From Plantago major (lineage: Eukaryota > Streptophyta > Magnoliopsida > Lamiales > Plantaginaceae), in assembly GCA_026545765.1 (NCBI GenBank), contig CM048840.1:82922877-82986876 (forward strand): a stretch of DNA of 64,000 nucleotides, read 5' to 3'. The translations under genes and the position numbers were made by a program. Of this stretch, positions 23,185 to 35,289 are shown one piece after another. Within the stretch, counting starts at the first letter, position 1. Each line of letters starts with the position of its first letter. The notes beneath the pieces were generated by a model. The model ran no database searches, was not told the DNA's origin, and saw only the letters and a list, made by a program, of their open reading frames with translations.

Positions 23185-23715
23185 CTAGTTAATATGGCCC
23201 GTCGATACTTGAAGGGGCATGAAAAAAATTAAAATAAGAAATGAATAAATGTATATAATAATAACATGTCGAAGTTGAGAAATATATAAAAATTGCAAGG
23301 TGATAAAATGCATGATCTAATCGCTTTAACATTGCATCGGAAGTCAACCCTACATGTAGAAAAGTGCATAATATAAATTAGTGAAATTGAATAAAACCAT
23401 GTATATAAAATACAAATACAAGATAAAATCAACTTATAACTGTCGAACACTTCTTTATCAATTACGTTTGTTGTTGTGTCATATGTATTACCCTCTATGT
23501 CGCAAATTACTACGTTCAAGCCATTCTCGGTGGTAACTCTAGAAAGATCAACATTTAACTGACCACAGTTGAATACATGTGAAGGGAGGTAGAGGCCAAC
23601 GTGTGAGAGAGAGTGTTACTTACTCTTATTATGGTCATAGCAAAGCAACATTTAACTAACCCATAGTATCCACTTTGCGAATTTTCTCATCTCATGAATC
23701 TCAATTGTTAACGTA

Positions 23716-25065
23716 TCAGCTTAAAAAATACAAAACACACTTAACAAAATATAAAGAATATAAAAAAAGATACAAATTACTAAAATCAAAATACCATAAG
23801 TGAAACAAACATTTAGTTACCTGCAGTCGCATGTTCTTTGTAAGTCTGATGACCTCACATGAATCCCAAATTTTAGATGAGCACATTGTTGCATTAACAA
23901 TGTCAGATCTAGACCCTCCCGGAACCGCTGGCAGTATCTCTCTAAAGTCTCCACCAAATACAATAACCAAACCCCCGAATGGTGTGGCTGGTTGATACAT
24001 AAAATCCCCCAAACTCCTATCAAGCACTTCAAAACAATGCATATTGGTCACTGTAGCCCCGTCCCATATAATAACCTTTGTTTCCTTGAGTAGACCGGTT
24101 GCATCAGAATCAGGCATAATCTTATTGCATACCGAATCTAAATGGATTTTCAATGGTATATCGAATCTTAATTGAGCTGTTCGGACCCTCTGAAGCTACC
24201 CTCAATGATATGATAATGATGGAATCCATTGGGAGGACAGTATCTCTTCTAGCTCAAAACGGAGCATAAAGTCCTCCAAATATAATATCTCCTCTATAAT
24301 CAACAATGAATTGCAATAATGACATCTTGCTAAGTATGAGTTGATGACCTTCATTCTCCCTATCTTGTATCCGGAACGCTAAGAACTTCCTTATAATAAG
24401 ATTTGGCATCTTACTCACAATACTTATCTGAATATCGATATACCATCCGTCCTCTCCATTGACGAAAAGCAGTTGATATTGAAAAATAAGGTAGAATCGA
24501 AGAAACTCAGTTATGTGTTTCAAGTCTCCATTCCTCATCTCAACCATAATATGATGTTTTGTATGTAAGTTATCGACATAACCCTATACTATAGCAGTTA
24601 CTTCTGATGCAGTAGGCAAATTGTAAGTTCGCCCACCCCCGATGTCTTGCAATAAGTTGAAGGCGTACCTCACGGGCATTATCAAGGGAGATGCGATCTC
24701 TGGTCATCTTGTATACTTTTGCATGTGGATTGTACTCTTCCACCATAGTTTTGATCAATGTCGGAATAGCAGTTTGCACACCAGTTGCATTGGTTTGACT
24801 TTACCATAGTAATAAAATAAATTATTTACCATCGAGTATCTATAATTCTAATGGATAGTAAATGATGTATAACAAATAATTTGTTTGAAATGAAATATGT
24901 GAAAAATACATAAAATTGAGTGTAGAGGTTTAAAAAAACGCACCCGAGAGCATTGATCATGTTGTCAATTCCGTGTTTAGTGTCATATATGTAACGGTGG
25001 GCGAATTTTTGGAGTTTGTCCTTCGTTGGGCAAGAGTGAGCCAATTTTGTGATCATTTTAACCAC
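23716..25065 (-). pseudogene. Helitron Rep/Pif1-helicase gene remnant
   Basis: Four minus-strand pieces lie in the expected order. 25065-24826 is N-terminal. 24779-24570 has the segment YKMTRDRISLDNAREVRLQL of the Helitron helicase-like region. 24547-24254 includes FQYQLLFVNGEDGW, the usual YPLLFPYGEDGW site. 24153-23716 is a Pif1/RecD-like helicase core with VFGGDFREILPAV and RLTKNMRL. In the core the Walker B site reads IIWDGA where the family has a DE pair, so the catalytic glutamate is lost. The HUH relaxase domain and the C-terminal helicase motifs are missing. Stops and frameshifts separate the pieces, so the gene cannot drive rolling-circle transposition. Confidence 0.8.
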
Positions 25066-25573
25066 CTATCTTAAAGCAATAAGGACCTTTTCGTTTATTG
25101 ACTTGCTTGTCTATTTTCCATCCATTGAAGTAAATGCGAAGATGTTATTGTATGCACGGATGATTTAACTAATACATGTAGAATATATTTTCAAAATAGT
25201 ATAGTTTTGAACCTTTTCACTGTCATTCAAATTTATTCCATCCCGTGGAGTCTGATCTTGAGACCATAAATGCTTATTCGATTTAGACGATTTGTTATAT
25301 ATCCATCAAGAGTTTTCAAATGTAGCAATTCCAAGAAAGAACTATGCATGTTTGTCAAATAAATAAAGCTTAAAACCATGCGTCGCATTTCACAACTAAA
25401 AGTAACAGTTGAGAATATAGAAAAAAATTCAACATCTAGATGTTGTTTGAAATCAAATATGCAATTAAAAAATAGTTCGAAAGATTGATCATGAAAAAAT
25501 CAAAAATAAAATTAGAGCATAGCAAATACTAATGGACAAAATTCTACATCAAATGCCTCGGTTTCTTCTATAA

Positions 25574-25576
<3 letters not shown>

Positions 25577-25604
<28 letters not shown>
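25577..25604 (+). repeat. Poly-A run
   Basis: About 28 A in a row inside the Helitron. No retroposon body is visible beside it. Confidence 0.9.
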
Positions 25605-26691
25605 GATGCAAATCTATAATATGTATACTTAAGAGATTTAAGCACCAAAGAGAAACTCCCTTTAATTAATTACTACATATTGTCACTCAGAATTTCGAAC
25701 CGATTTAGTTGCTAATTTGTTAGTTAAACCTTCCGCACCTTCTAGATAAAAAAACTATAAGACACAAATTTTGACGCCAAGCAATAACATTGGCCCCGTT
25801 GATACCTAGCAACAACACCAATACCACGCCTATGTAGACTCTACGTACTCAACCGTAGCATCAAAATTAATTAGCTAATATGATAGGCGGCAACCAAGCT
25901 GCTGCCACATTTGGCTATGTAGAACATAAAGATCTTACTGACTCTACTTATTTTATCCTTAAAATAATGCATTAATAATCTAATAAATTTAATTTTCAAT
26001 CATAACAAACTCAAAATATATAAATTGAAATTTATATTCAATATGTTTTATATAGTGAGTATATAAGGTAGAATGTAATATTTGAATAAATAATGAGTAA
26101 AAAGTAGAAAACGTGTAAGAATTCACGTAAATGTTGATTAGATTATGGTTTTTATTTAATCCAATACATTACTTTTTTATAATTTTTAAAGTGTCCATTT
26201 GTAATATTGATTTCCTTGATAAATATAGGGGTATTAAGTATTTAATAAATACGCTATTTTTAAAATTTTATTATTTCACTTTATCATTTAATAAACCTAC
26301 ATAATGTTTAATTTAATATATAAATAATTTAATTAATTAATAAAATATTCAAGTTTAGTGTCTATGGATTCGTCTTGTCGCGTTGAATCTATATTTATGT
26401 TCAAAATATTTTTCGGAGTTTTGTAGAGAAATATATATATATATGATATTAAATAAAAATTATATATGAACTCCACATATTAAAAATAAATAATGGGAGT
26501 TATATGGTGCATTATATTTTAATTACTTTAAATGTTCCACAACCAACTTACCAAATTTAAAAGTCTAACAACCAATCAGAATATACTTGGGAAAAAACTG
26601 ACCAATAGATATGGTCAAAAGTATCACGTCAGCATGACACATAGCTATGATCACAAGACTTGAAAATGAGTTCAATTTATAGATATATAGA

Positions 26692-27414
26692 TTTTAGATT
26701 ATATTAGGTATATTTTGTTAAGTTTGAAATGTAAAGGGGGTGTAAGTAATTGAAAGTTATAATATTTTTAAATAATATGTGACATAGTGCGACCTTATTA
26801 TGCGACAGTGCGAGACCTAGTCGCATTAATAAAAAATGAAGGGTTGAGATTAAATTCAGAATCAATCTAATGGTTTAGATCGTAGTACTAACGTTAGTAC
26901 AATGTTACTGTAGTAAAGTTTGGTTCCATCCCCAATATAAGTTTTTAAGATCCAATTATAATTCAATTACGGTTAAAACCTAATTAAAAGGTGATCAACA
27001 AACTCATACATCAATTCACCTGATTTCTGAAGCTCTTGTCGTAAATCCTTGTTTTTAATCAAATTGACTACAAGAAAAAGAGTGATTGAGAAGGGCAAAA
27101 CTTTTTTATGTTAATGACGGAACTCGGAAATACAATAACCACTTGATTGATTTATAGGATTAGTCCTCCTGAAGAATTGATGATGGTAATCAACAGAGAG
27201 TTTGTTAGGAAAAAACAAACTTTCCCTCAAGTTCATCACACCCATTACAATCTCCATAAATGATCCTAATTCCTAACCAGTCCAAACATAGGCTAAGCTA
27301 CAAACGTCAACATATTCAATCCATCCCCAAATAGGCACTCATTCATACGATGTAGTAAGTAATATATGTACACGAAAACGTCCACTCATGCGATCCGAAC
27401 CAACTTTTAGGAGG
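26692..27414. other. Intergenic DNA, no gene seen
   Basis: There is a GTGCGAC/GTCGCA-rich short stretch near 26785-26835 and otherwise AT-rich sequence. No coding frame was recognised. It ends at the AAAAC target duplication of the Cassandra LTR. Confidence 0.6.
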
Positions 27415-27419
27415 AAAAC

Positions 27420-27571
27420 TGTAACGCCCCAAAGTTTCAAGTCAAGTTCAAAGAGCTTAAAGGGATCGAGAACGATATTCATACCAACAAGGTGCATCTT
27501 TCTTTTCGGGAATCCATCTATAAGAACTCCAGAGTTAAGCGTGCTTGCTCTGGAGCAATCTTAGGATGGGT
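27420..27571 (+). mobile_element. Cassandra solo LTR, left half
   Basis: It begins TGTAACGCCCC after the 5-bp duplication AAAAC (27415-27419). From about 27519 it carries a 5S-rRNA-like box (AACTCCAGAGTTAAGCGTGC, then TTAGGATGGGT), the hallmark of Cassandra TRIM LTRs, where it acts as a pol III type promoter. It breaks at GGATGGGT (27571) and resumes 30.3 kb away at 57829 with GGTGACCAACTGGGAAG. GGT is the target duplication of the CACTA element that split it. Confidence 0.88.
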
Positions 27572-27574
27572 CAC

Positions 27575-29005
27575 TGTTGGTCCAGATAACGGCAAAGTAA
27601 AAGACTAGCGGGGGGGGGGGGGGAATAGTCTTTTAAAACTTTTGTCGATAAACACAGTTTCTCAGAAACCTGGGGGGTTTCTGATACTTAGATTCAGAGA
27701 GCGGAAGACTTTAAGATAGGTAAGTGCAGAAACAATAAGTATGTGTGTGTGCTTTGCTGAAAGATAAATACAGAAAGGTAAATAACACAGCAAGTATAGT
27801 GGTATCTGGAGGTGGCGTAATCCTCCAACTAATCCACTTCGGTCTTTCTGAGACCTAGAATTCACTAGAACAGATAATTGAGTTCACCTTACAAAATCCT
27901 ATTCTAAAATTCCTAAACAAATGGTTCCCAACCAAATGTTCCCCCTGAGTTATTCCCCAGCTCCTAGAGCTAAATACTTCCTCTACCCAGATAACCTTGG
28001 AGTTATTCCTTGATTTCCCAAATCAAGTACTTCCTCTACTCCACGCCTTGATGGTGTTGGATATAAGGTTTGTCAGAGAGGCTTCTTGTATAACTTTTCA
28101 GTTATGTTTCCAGAGAGCCTAATAGAACAAGACTACTTAATACACTTGTTCAGTGTATGGCAATCTGCTCTTTACTGACCCAAGTAATTGATGTCCGTTC
28201 TGGAGAATGAGCTTCAGAAAGGTTATCTGATAGTTCAACTCTTTCACGAATAACAATCTCTTGTTAAGGTTCAGGACAACTTAGAACTACTAGTGATTCT
28301 TCAAGCAACAGAAAGCTTTCAGAAAGGGTAGTAGAGTGCTTGAGAGAATACTTTGCTAGATTGTAAGTTTGCAAGTTAGATCGTTCTTCGGTCGTATTTC
28401 TCAGCATCTAAGTGTGTGATATTTATAGATGAATTAGAGAGTCGTTGGGATGTTATCCGTTAGACACAATTCAAATTCAGTCTATACTTATCTTGAAATG
28501 AGTACTCAGAAGTCCTTGTCTCATATCTCAGAGAGGACTGTGCTTTAGCGGCTTTTCTGCCGATGCAATTAATGCACATGTACTATTTCTTGTCTTATAG
28601 TCTTCAACGGATATATTAGCCTTTCTGATGGCTTGCATGCTCCATACTCATGATGTCATATGTTCCAGAATCATGTTTCAAAAGTAACTAAATGCACTTA
28701 AGAAAGGATTAAGGACATAGTCTTTCCGAGTGAGACTAAACCTTGGTGTCTTCATAAATCTTGTGCAATCTCCGGTCTTGTAATCTTCAGAAAAGCTCCA
28801 TTGCTAGGATTGATCTTCATGGTCTTCTTGGAAATAAAAATTACACTCAGAGACCTATAATCCTAATACAAGATTTACTAGACTAATCATACTCAGTGAT
28901 TTCCTCTTTTACAATGTTCAAGTGAACCAAGAGTACTTAATCACCTTTCTGGCAAAGATAAGAACATGTGATGAATGATCAAAATACTAACAGATATTCC
29001 TAACA
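27575..29005 (-). repeat. 3' LTR of Copia element 1
   Basis: On the minus strand it begins TGTTAGGAATATCTG right after the polypurine tract and ends GGACCAACA. At 1,431 bp it aligns along its length with both LTRs of element 2. A G/C homopolymer lies near its end (27610-27623). Many TTTCTG/CAGAAA words are present. Confidence 0.93.
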
Positions 29006-29020
29006 AATTTTCCCCTTTTT
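29006..29020 (-). other. Polypurine tract of Copia element 1
   Basis: Minus-strand AAAAAGGGGAAAATT lies directly upstream of the 3' LTR. Confidence 0.8.
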
Positions 29021-29384
29021 GATCAGTCATCCATGACTATCTTTTAAAGTCCTATTACAAATTTGTAATCCTGGAAGAGAAAACAATCCACCATTTAATC
29101 ATTTCAAATGATATTCAATTTTAGTTGAATTAAGTGCAGAAAGTAAACATCAACCAAATCACAAGAAGTGACCTTTGCTGATAAGTTGTCATCTATTAAA
29201 ATGTATCTGAGAGTATGATCTTCAGATAGGTACAGTTTACAGAGTAAGATGCAACTTTTACAGATAGATAAAGTTTAGAGACAAACAACAAGATTACAAA
29301 AGTAACAAAACATACTAAGTAAATTAGAACAACAGGAGAGTCCAAGCTCCAAGTAAACATTCTAATATACTAGTCTTCAAGTCT
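29021..29384 (-). other. Non-coding stretch between the extra gene and the 3' LTR
   Basis: No frame or motif was recognised. It contains the sequence ATAGATGACAACTTATCAGC (complement near 29176-29195) that in element 2 is joined directly to the region upstream of the extra gene. Confidence 0.6.
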
Positions 29385-32300
29385 TCAAAAATAACTTAGG
29401 TTCAGAAACCTCAAGTTCTTCAAAGACACCCTTCGGATCTTGACATAATCATCCACTTTTCTGCATTCTTGGACATAGTCATAAAGTATCCTTCTGACAG
29501 AAAGTTCTGTCTTTCTGGATAAGATACAAATTTCATGGTAACTCTTGCCAAGATTGTAGTTTTTCTTCAGAAAGTGTTTGACCCAGTAGTATTTTCCCCA
29601 GGCCCAGGCATGGTCTACTTGCAGCTCAGATAGGTTGAAATACTTGTATATTTCTTCCAGATAATGAATATCATCCAGATATTCATCCTTTGTCATGTAG
29701 AATGACTCATAGGGATGAACACCTAGCTTGTTCTGCTTGCTGTAGCTACCATCCAGTTTTCTTGTCTTGTGCACATCTTCTGGCTTGGGGTAAGGACAAG
29801 GAAAAGAAAGGTCCATCTTTCTGGCATCATTTCTCTTTTCAACCTCAAAGTTTAGCCAGGCATGAAGGTGCTCATGTTTTAGAAAATTTGGCTTGCCTTC
29901 ACTCCATTTTAGGATCTGGTTGAAGATGGGAGTTGGAAACTTATCATTGACAAGGAGATGTTGCAGTTCTAGAATCCAATACCCTTTCTTGTTCAGAATG
30001 CACCTATATGAAGACTCTTCGTTACTGGTTTTCACATACTCAATGTGGGCATCAGTTGGCTTTTCTTGATGAGTTTCTTTGTTTGCTCTGCCAAACTGAA
30101 TATCCCTTCTAGCCTTTCTGTTAGGTGGCCTTCTGTCAGGAGATCCTGTGACTCTTTCTTCCTGCCTTGAATTTGTCTTTGGTGGAAGTCCCTTGAATTG
30201 ACTTGGTATTTCGGAAGGGTTCGCTGCTAATGGCCTTCTTTGCCGAGGAGGTTGTAAGGGGCTTGCTTGCCTTCTTCTTTTGTGAATTGGATGCTCATCT
30301 GTATCAGATTCATCCTCATCATCATCGTTGATGTCCCAGTTGTGAGGCTTGCAGCTTTCTTGACCTCTTACCTCACCTTCTTCTTGATTTTCTTCTTCAA
30401 AAGCTTTCTGGTTGTTCTCGTCTGAGATCCTAAGGGACTTGGTACCCCTAGTGACCATACTTCTCAGCTTTCTGGCTGGTTGATCTGGAACAACTTCTTC
30501 AGCAGGGGTGTCTCCAGTGGTGTCCTTAATGACTAGTTGACTTGAGGAGGGGAGATTTGATTGTTTTCTTTTTCTTCCTCTGCCTTTCTGAGGCATCTCT
30601 CCTTCCCCCTTAGTCATGAATGACTGACTCATGATAGCATAAGCTTCAGAGAGTGATTCAAAGTTCTTCTGGAGGTTGTTATGCACCCTGACCAATTCTT
30701 GGATTTCTTCTTTCATGTCCTTGTTTTGCCTAACCAACACTTGCTCTTTTCTGTTGAGCTCTTCAAGAGGCTTTAGAATAGCCTCAGCTTGTTGAGTAGC
30801 AAAGGTAGCATCTGCTAGTGCTTGATTGGCATTGTTGCAGTCTTCTTCCCTGATCAGAGCTAAGTCTTTCTGAGAGAGAGCTATGCTGGTTGCTCTATTT
30901 AGCAATGCAGCAGCCAAATTTTTCATCTCTTCTGGGACTGACTGTAGGACTTGGTTGTCTTGAGCAACAAGTCTGTCTCTTAGTTCCGAGAAAACAGCTG
31001 TTCTTGACCTGTGCTCATCACTTCTTGAAGCACCTGGAGCAGAGAAAATTTGAGGAGCCAGAAGGGCTAGCTTTTCCTTAGTGATTAGCCTCTCATCTTC
31101 TGCTTGGGAGATCAAGTTTGGGTTTATTTCAGCATCACTCTTATATACCTTTTCTTGGATTGTTTGCAGAGTGGCAATCTTTTGTTTGCCTTTGAGTATG
31201 CTGGCCTTCTGAGAAGTAGAAGGTCTTTCTGATGCAGCCTTAGCATAATGCTCTTCATCATCATTGTCATCCATGGCATCTATCTTAGCAGCAGTGACAA
31301 CGATGGCATTTTTCAACAACCTTTGCTCATCTAGGAGTGCCAGTTCCTTAGCATTAGCTTCTCTGAGCTTTTCAAGTTTGGCTTCCTTTTCTTCAATAAT
31401 AGCTTGACACTCTAAGTTGATTCTCTTCTCCTCTTCCAACTTAGATCTGAGTTGTTCAATCCTGAACTCTGTGATTTCTTCAATTGTGTCTTGTTCAGCC
31501 TGTTGGGTATTTTTATGAGACTTTGGTGGTGATGATGATGGGGCTTTCTGAGCATTGGAAGGAGTAGCCTTTTCTGCACTTCCTTTGCTAACTCTCTGAA
31601 TCCCGCCGTTTCCAGGTTGGGGATCATCATTCTGATCATCATCATCATCCTTTTTCTTGTCTTCTTGACTTGGATGCTCAGAAGGAGGTTCTTGGTAGTC
31701 ATTCTCATCAGTTTCCTCCTCATCTTCAGAAACCAGGTTGATCACATTAGGAAGTGTGATCATCCTCTCATTTACTTCTTCTTGCTCAGAAGGGTAGGTT
31801 GTGAGCTTGCTGGGCAAGGCAGGATGGGTCACGATCTGCTCTTGGGTTTGAGCATCAGCAGCTTGAAAGTCTGCTAGGAGTCTTTGTGCTACTTCATTTA
31901 AGAAGTTATCATCCATCAAAGTGGCAAAAGAATATGATTCTGTGGGAAACATAACATGGATATGGTCTTCCAGATTGATTGCTATGGCCCTTTTCTCTGG
32001 GATGTCAATTACTCTTGCAATTTCAGAAAGATCGGCCTTTCTGAGTTTCTACCATTGTCTGAAGCACTTTAGATGTTTCTTGAGAGCGTGCTTCTTAAAG
32101 GCTTGGAGTAAGTTGAGTGGCACTAGACTTTGAGCCTGTGTAGAAAGGGATCAAGTTAGTTTTTTTCAAACTACTTGTGTTAGTATCTGTGTGCAAAAGT
32201 AAGCTTTCTGAGCATACCTGTGTAGAAACACTAGGCTCATTTGCTTGGACTTCTGCTTGTTTGGGCACAGTGGCCTCAGATACCTTGATGTGAGGAGAAG

Positions 32301-34539
32301 TCTGATTCTCAGCATCCTGTCTTTCTGATTGAACCTGAGAAATAGAATCAAATATGTTTAGAAACTTGTTATCAAAAAAGATAAGTGGAAAAATTCTTTC
32401 TGAGACTTCACTTACTTCCAAGTGAGGAAGCTCAGTGGCATCTTTCTCAGAAACCTTGGGGGTTTCTGGAACCTTTCTTGAATCGCTTGTTCAGCAGTTT
32501 TAGTTTCTCTTGGAGGAGATAAGATCACATTCTCTTCGTCCAAGTGTTCTTCTGATTGAGCCTGTAAGATAGAACAAACATATTGATTAAGTAGTGAATT
32601 TTACCAAAATTTTCTTAAGGAAAGTTTACTGATACTTACCTTCTCAATAGAAGGCTCAGTAACTACTTCCCCAGAGTGCTTTTCAGCCTCTGGAAACTCT
32701 TGGTGTTGGGGTGTTGGTACCACCTCCACTACTTTCTCAGTTGTAGCCTGTGGAACAGGCTCTTCTTGATGTTCTGAGGTTGGAGTAACCTCTTCTTGAT
32801 TCAAGGGAGTGGACAAGTTTTCTTCCCCCTGAAATTGTGTCTCCAAGTTGGCCTGTAACAAATGAAGCTTATGAGTAACAAGTTAACATTTTAATGTTGA
32901 CAAGTTAGATACAAACTACTTTTGTTACCTGAATAGAGTCAGGCTGAGTTTGGGTCTCTTGGACTAGTGGAGTTTCCACAGCCTCTCTTTGCTCATTGTT
33001 GGTCTCCTCTATAATATCTTTCTGAGTCTCCATCTCAGTTTGATCCCTTTCTGAGAGTTGAGCTCTCTCAGAAGGTTGAGGAACCTGTTCAAGAACAAGG
33101 TTTTCTTCAGCCACATTAAGTGCTGGCATTGTGAATGTGGAAGCAATGTCAACATCTTCCATCACTCTATCTTCCTCATCCAGACCTTCGTCTTCCTGCT
33201 GGACAGAGGGGCTCCTTTCTTTCTGAGGGGTTGAGCTTAATGCTCCTCCATGGGTCTCACTCCTGGACTTTTTGAATACTTGTGTAAGTACTACATCATC
33301 ATCAGAGTCACTGTCCAGATTGGGAGCTGACCTATCTATGATATTTCTATCATCTCTGGAGATTTCTGGAGCAGCCTGTCTCAGAATTCTTGGGGCTTTC
33401 TGGTGTTGCCTTTCTGGCCGAACAACATCTTCTGAGATCTTGTCTCCAGAAGGTTGTGCTTTTTGTACACTTTGGGACTTAGAGGCTCTCTTGCTTTGAG
33501 TCCTCTTTCTCTTGGAAACTGGAGGTTGAGCAGGAGCTTGCTCAGAGACCTCTTCACTTTGCTGGGCAGCTTCAAGCTCTTCTGCCTCTTTCTGAGCTTT
33601 CTCAGCAGCAATTCTCTCCTTTTCTTCAAAGGCATGTCTGAAAAGAGAGTTGGTGACTGGGATTTCTTGTCTCTTTCTGGGAGTTATTCCCATTGTTTCC
33701 AGAATGTAGCAAATTCTGAGACCAAAATGCATATTGGCCTTTGTCTCAGCAAGGCCATTGATGATTTTAGGCTCAAATTCCTCAATGTGCCCAAGAAATT
33801 TGTTGAAGGCGTACTTCCCCCAATTGAAGTGGGTTTCCTGCCCTTCATGCTTCTTATTCAGAAGATACATCATCATCCATCTCTCCATGCTTATCTGGTC
33901 TACTCCACCTTTGTTGCCATCAAAGCAACGGATCAGAATAAGAGCCAAAGTACTCTAGTGTTTCTGGAGATGACTGGTTCTGATGGCTTTCAGAACAAAG
34001 TTTGCTGGGCAACCCTTTGCATTTTCAATCTGGATTGCCTCAAATAGCTCCTTAACACTTTGAATCATGGAGGCATCCCTGATGTTGATGTCGTCGATTG
34101 TTCCTCGATTTTTCAATCGGAATAAGTTGCAGAAAGTCTTGCAGTCTAGGACAATTTCTTGTCCTTGAACTTCAGTCTACATGTACTTGTCTTCTACATC
34201 ATTCACAACTTTTGTGAAGATTTTGGAGTTGTTGTAGAACACCAACACATCCAGTGTGGATAGTCCACTGGGTGCAACACACAGAAACTTGTAGATATGG
34301 GAACTTTTCAACATTCACAAAATCAGTTTTCTATCTGCTTTTGAAGAAATGACTGCAGAAACATATTTCTTCACAAGAAAAGCTCCCCAATTCATCTTGT
34401 GACTTGGATTCCAGTCAGAAGGGGTAAACTCTCCTAGAAGGCGTTTATTCAACACCTTGAGTTCTTTTCCTCCTTGCTTTTCAGCAGGAGCAGAAGATGC
34501 GGCCTTAGGGTTCTTGGTGGTCATCTTCTTTGGTGCCAT
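29385..34539 (-). pseudogene. Five-exon extra gene (ORF3) of Copia element 1
   Basis: The start at 34539 is an ATG (MAPKKMTTKNPK). Exons are 34539-32929, 32852-32640, 32561-32416, 32334-32218 and 32135-29385. Introns of 76-82 bp all begin GT, end AG and are phase 0. Together about 1,610 codons. Exon 1 has a globular N-terminus followed by a long acidic, E/Q-rich part. Exons 2-4 are short and open with ANLE, AQSE or VQSE. Exon 5 has D/E runs, heptad-rich coiled coils (roughly 31.5-30.6 kb), basic GRGRKRKQ, and a W/Y-rich C-terminus. I see no signal peptide or membrane span, so the env-like label used for SIRE is not supported. Damage: in-frame stops at 34315-34317, 34177-34179, 33955-33957 and 32049-32051, and a one-base deletion in exon 3. 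Function unknown. Confidence 0.72.
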
Positions 34540-34737
34540 CTCTTATATAGAGTCTTTGAGTGAGTGTTTACAGATGGGTTTGCAAGAATAATCGAGATTA
34601 GTCTATCTTTTCAGAAGACTAAGCACAAGAAGTTGAGTTGCAAAAGAAGTTTTGCAGAAATCTTGAGAGATTTTGCTATTTTGATGCAAGTTTGAAAATT
34701 TCGGAATTGGTAAAAGTGTTTGTCTTTTGCCCAAATC

Positions 34738-34750
34738 CTATATATATAGC
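34738..34750 (-). promoter_or_regulatory. Candidate internal promoter (TATA) for ORF3
   Basis: Minus-strand TATATATATAGG lies about 200 bp before the ORF3 start and about 770 bp after the end of pol. The stretch between is A/C-rich and leader-like. The same box is conserved in element 2 (49479-49490, + strand) although ORF3 is gone there. Use as a promoter is inferred. Confidence 0.35.
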
Positions 34751-35289
34751 AGACAAAATGTACATAGATACAACATACATATAGCTGAATATGAATGCGT
34801 GTCTTTGCATCTGCATAGGCGTGGTACGTCCTTTGTACTTCATTAAATGCGTAGTGGGCCATGTCTGCATTTCTCAACAGACATTACTTGCTTTGTTTTA
34901 ATCTCAACCGTTGAGATCAAACGTTTATGCATCAAGGGCTTATATTGAATATCTTGTAATTGATATCAATCAACAAATGGTAATGTGCCGACTTGATGGA
35001 TTTTTAATATGCTACATTCATTGTGTCACTTAGTAAAGAGTAGGAACACTTAATCGTTTGAGCTTATCATTCTGAGTGTCAAGTCCTTATCTATATATTG
35101 TTTATCATGAAAATGGTAAAAATACAAGACATTGGACATGTTTGACTCCCAGAACTTATGTTTTTCGGGCTTTATGTGTCTTTTCTCTTTATGACTAAAT
35201 AGTTTCCTGAATTCAAGAATCAGAAACTTCAGTTGTTTGAATGTATTTGACCCACTCTTAGTAAGTAAGTTCTAGTCTTATTTACTCAT

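Larger units (their letters stand above)
23185..26691 (-). mobile_element. Helitron with decayed helicase gene
   Basis: Read on the minus strand it begins TCTATATATCTATAAATTG at 26691 (preceded by A). It ends CTAG at 23188-23185 (followed by T), a Helitron insertion between A and T. Ten to thirteen nucleotides before the end is the hairpin site at + 23198-23217. It is the same sequence as in the 5978-10925 element, but with two stem mismatches. A Pif1-like helicase remnant lies inside on the same strand. The first ~130 bp hold the words CTATTGGTC and GATTGGTTG, shared in kind with the other Helitron's 5' end. Length is 3,507 bp, short for an autonomous copy. Confidence 0.78.

Noticed and set aside
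26785-26935. MITE with GTGCGAC/GTCGCA ends
   Set aside because: There are short partial inverted words near the Helitron end, but no coherent terminal repeats or duplication.
33454-34047. 197-codon plus-strand ORF
   Set aside because: It is the shadow of exon 1 of the minus-strand extra gene and has no protein features of its own.
29385-34539. Capture of an ordinary host gene (transduplication)
   Set aside because: Not excluded, but ORF3 lies exactly where SIRE elements carry their extra ORF and shares the family's word bias, so an element-borne gene is preferred.
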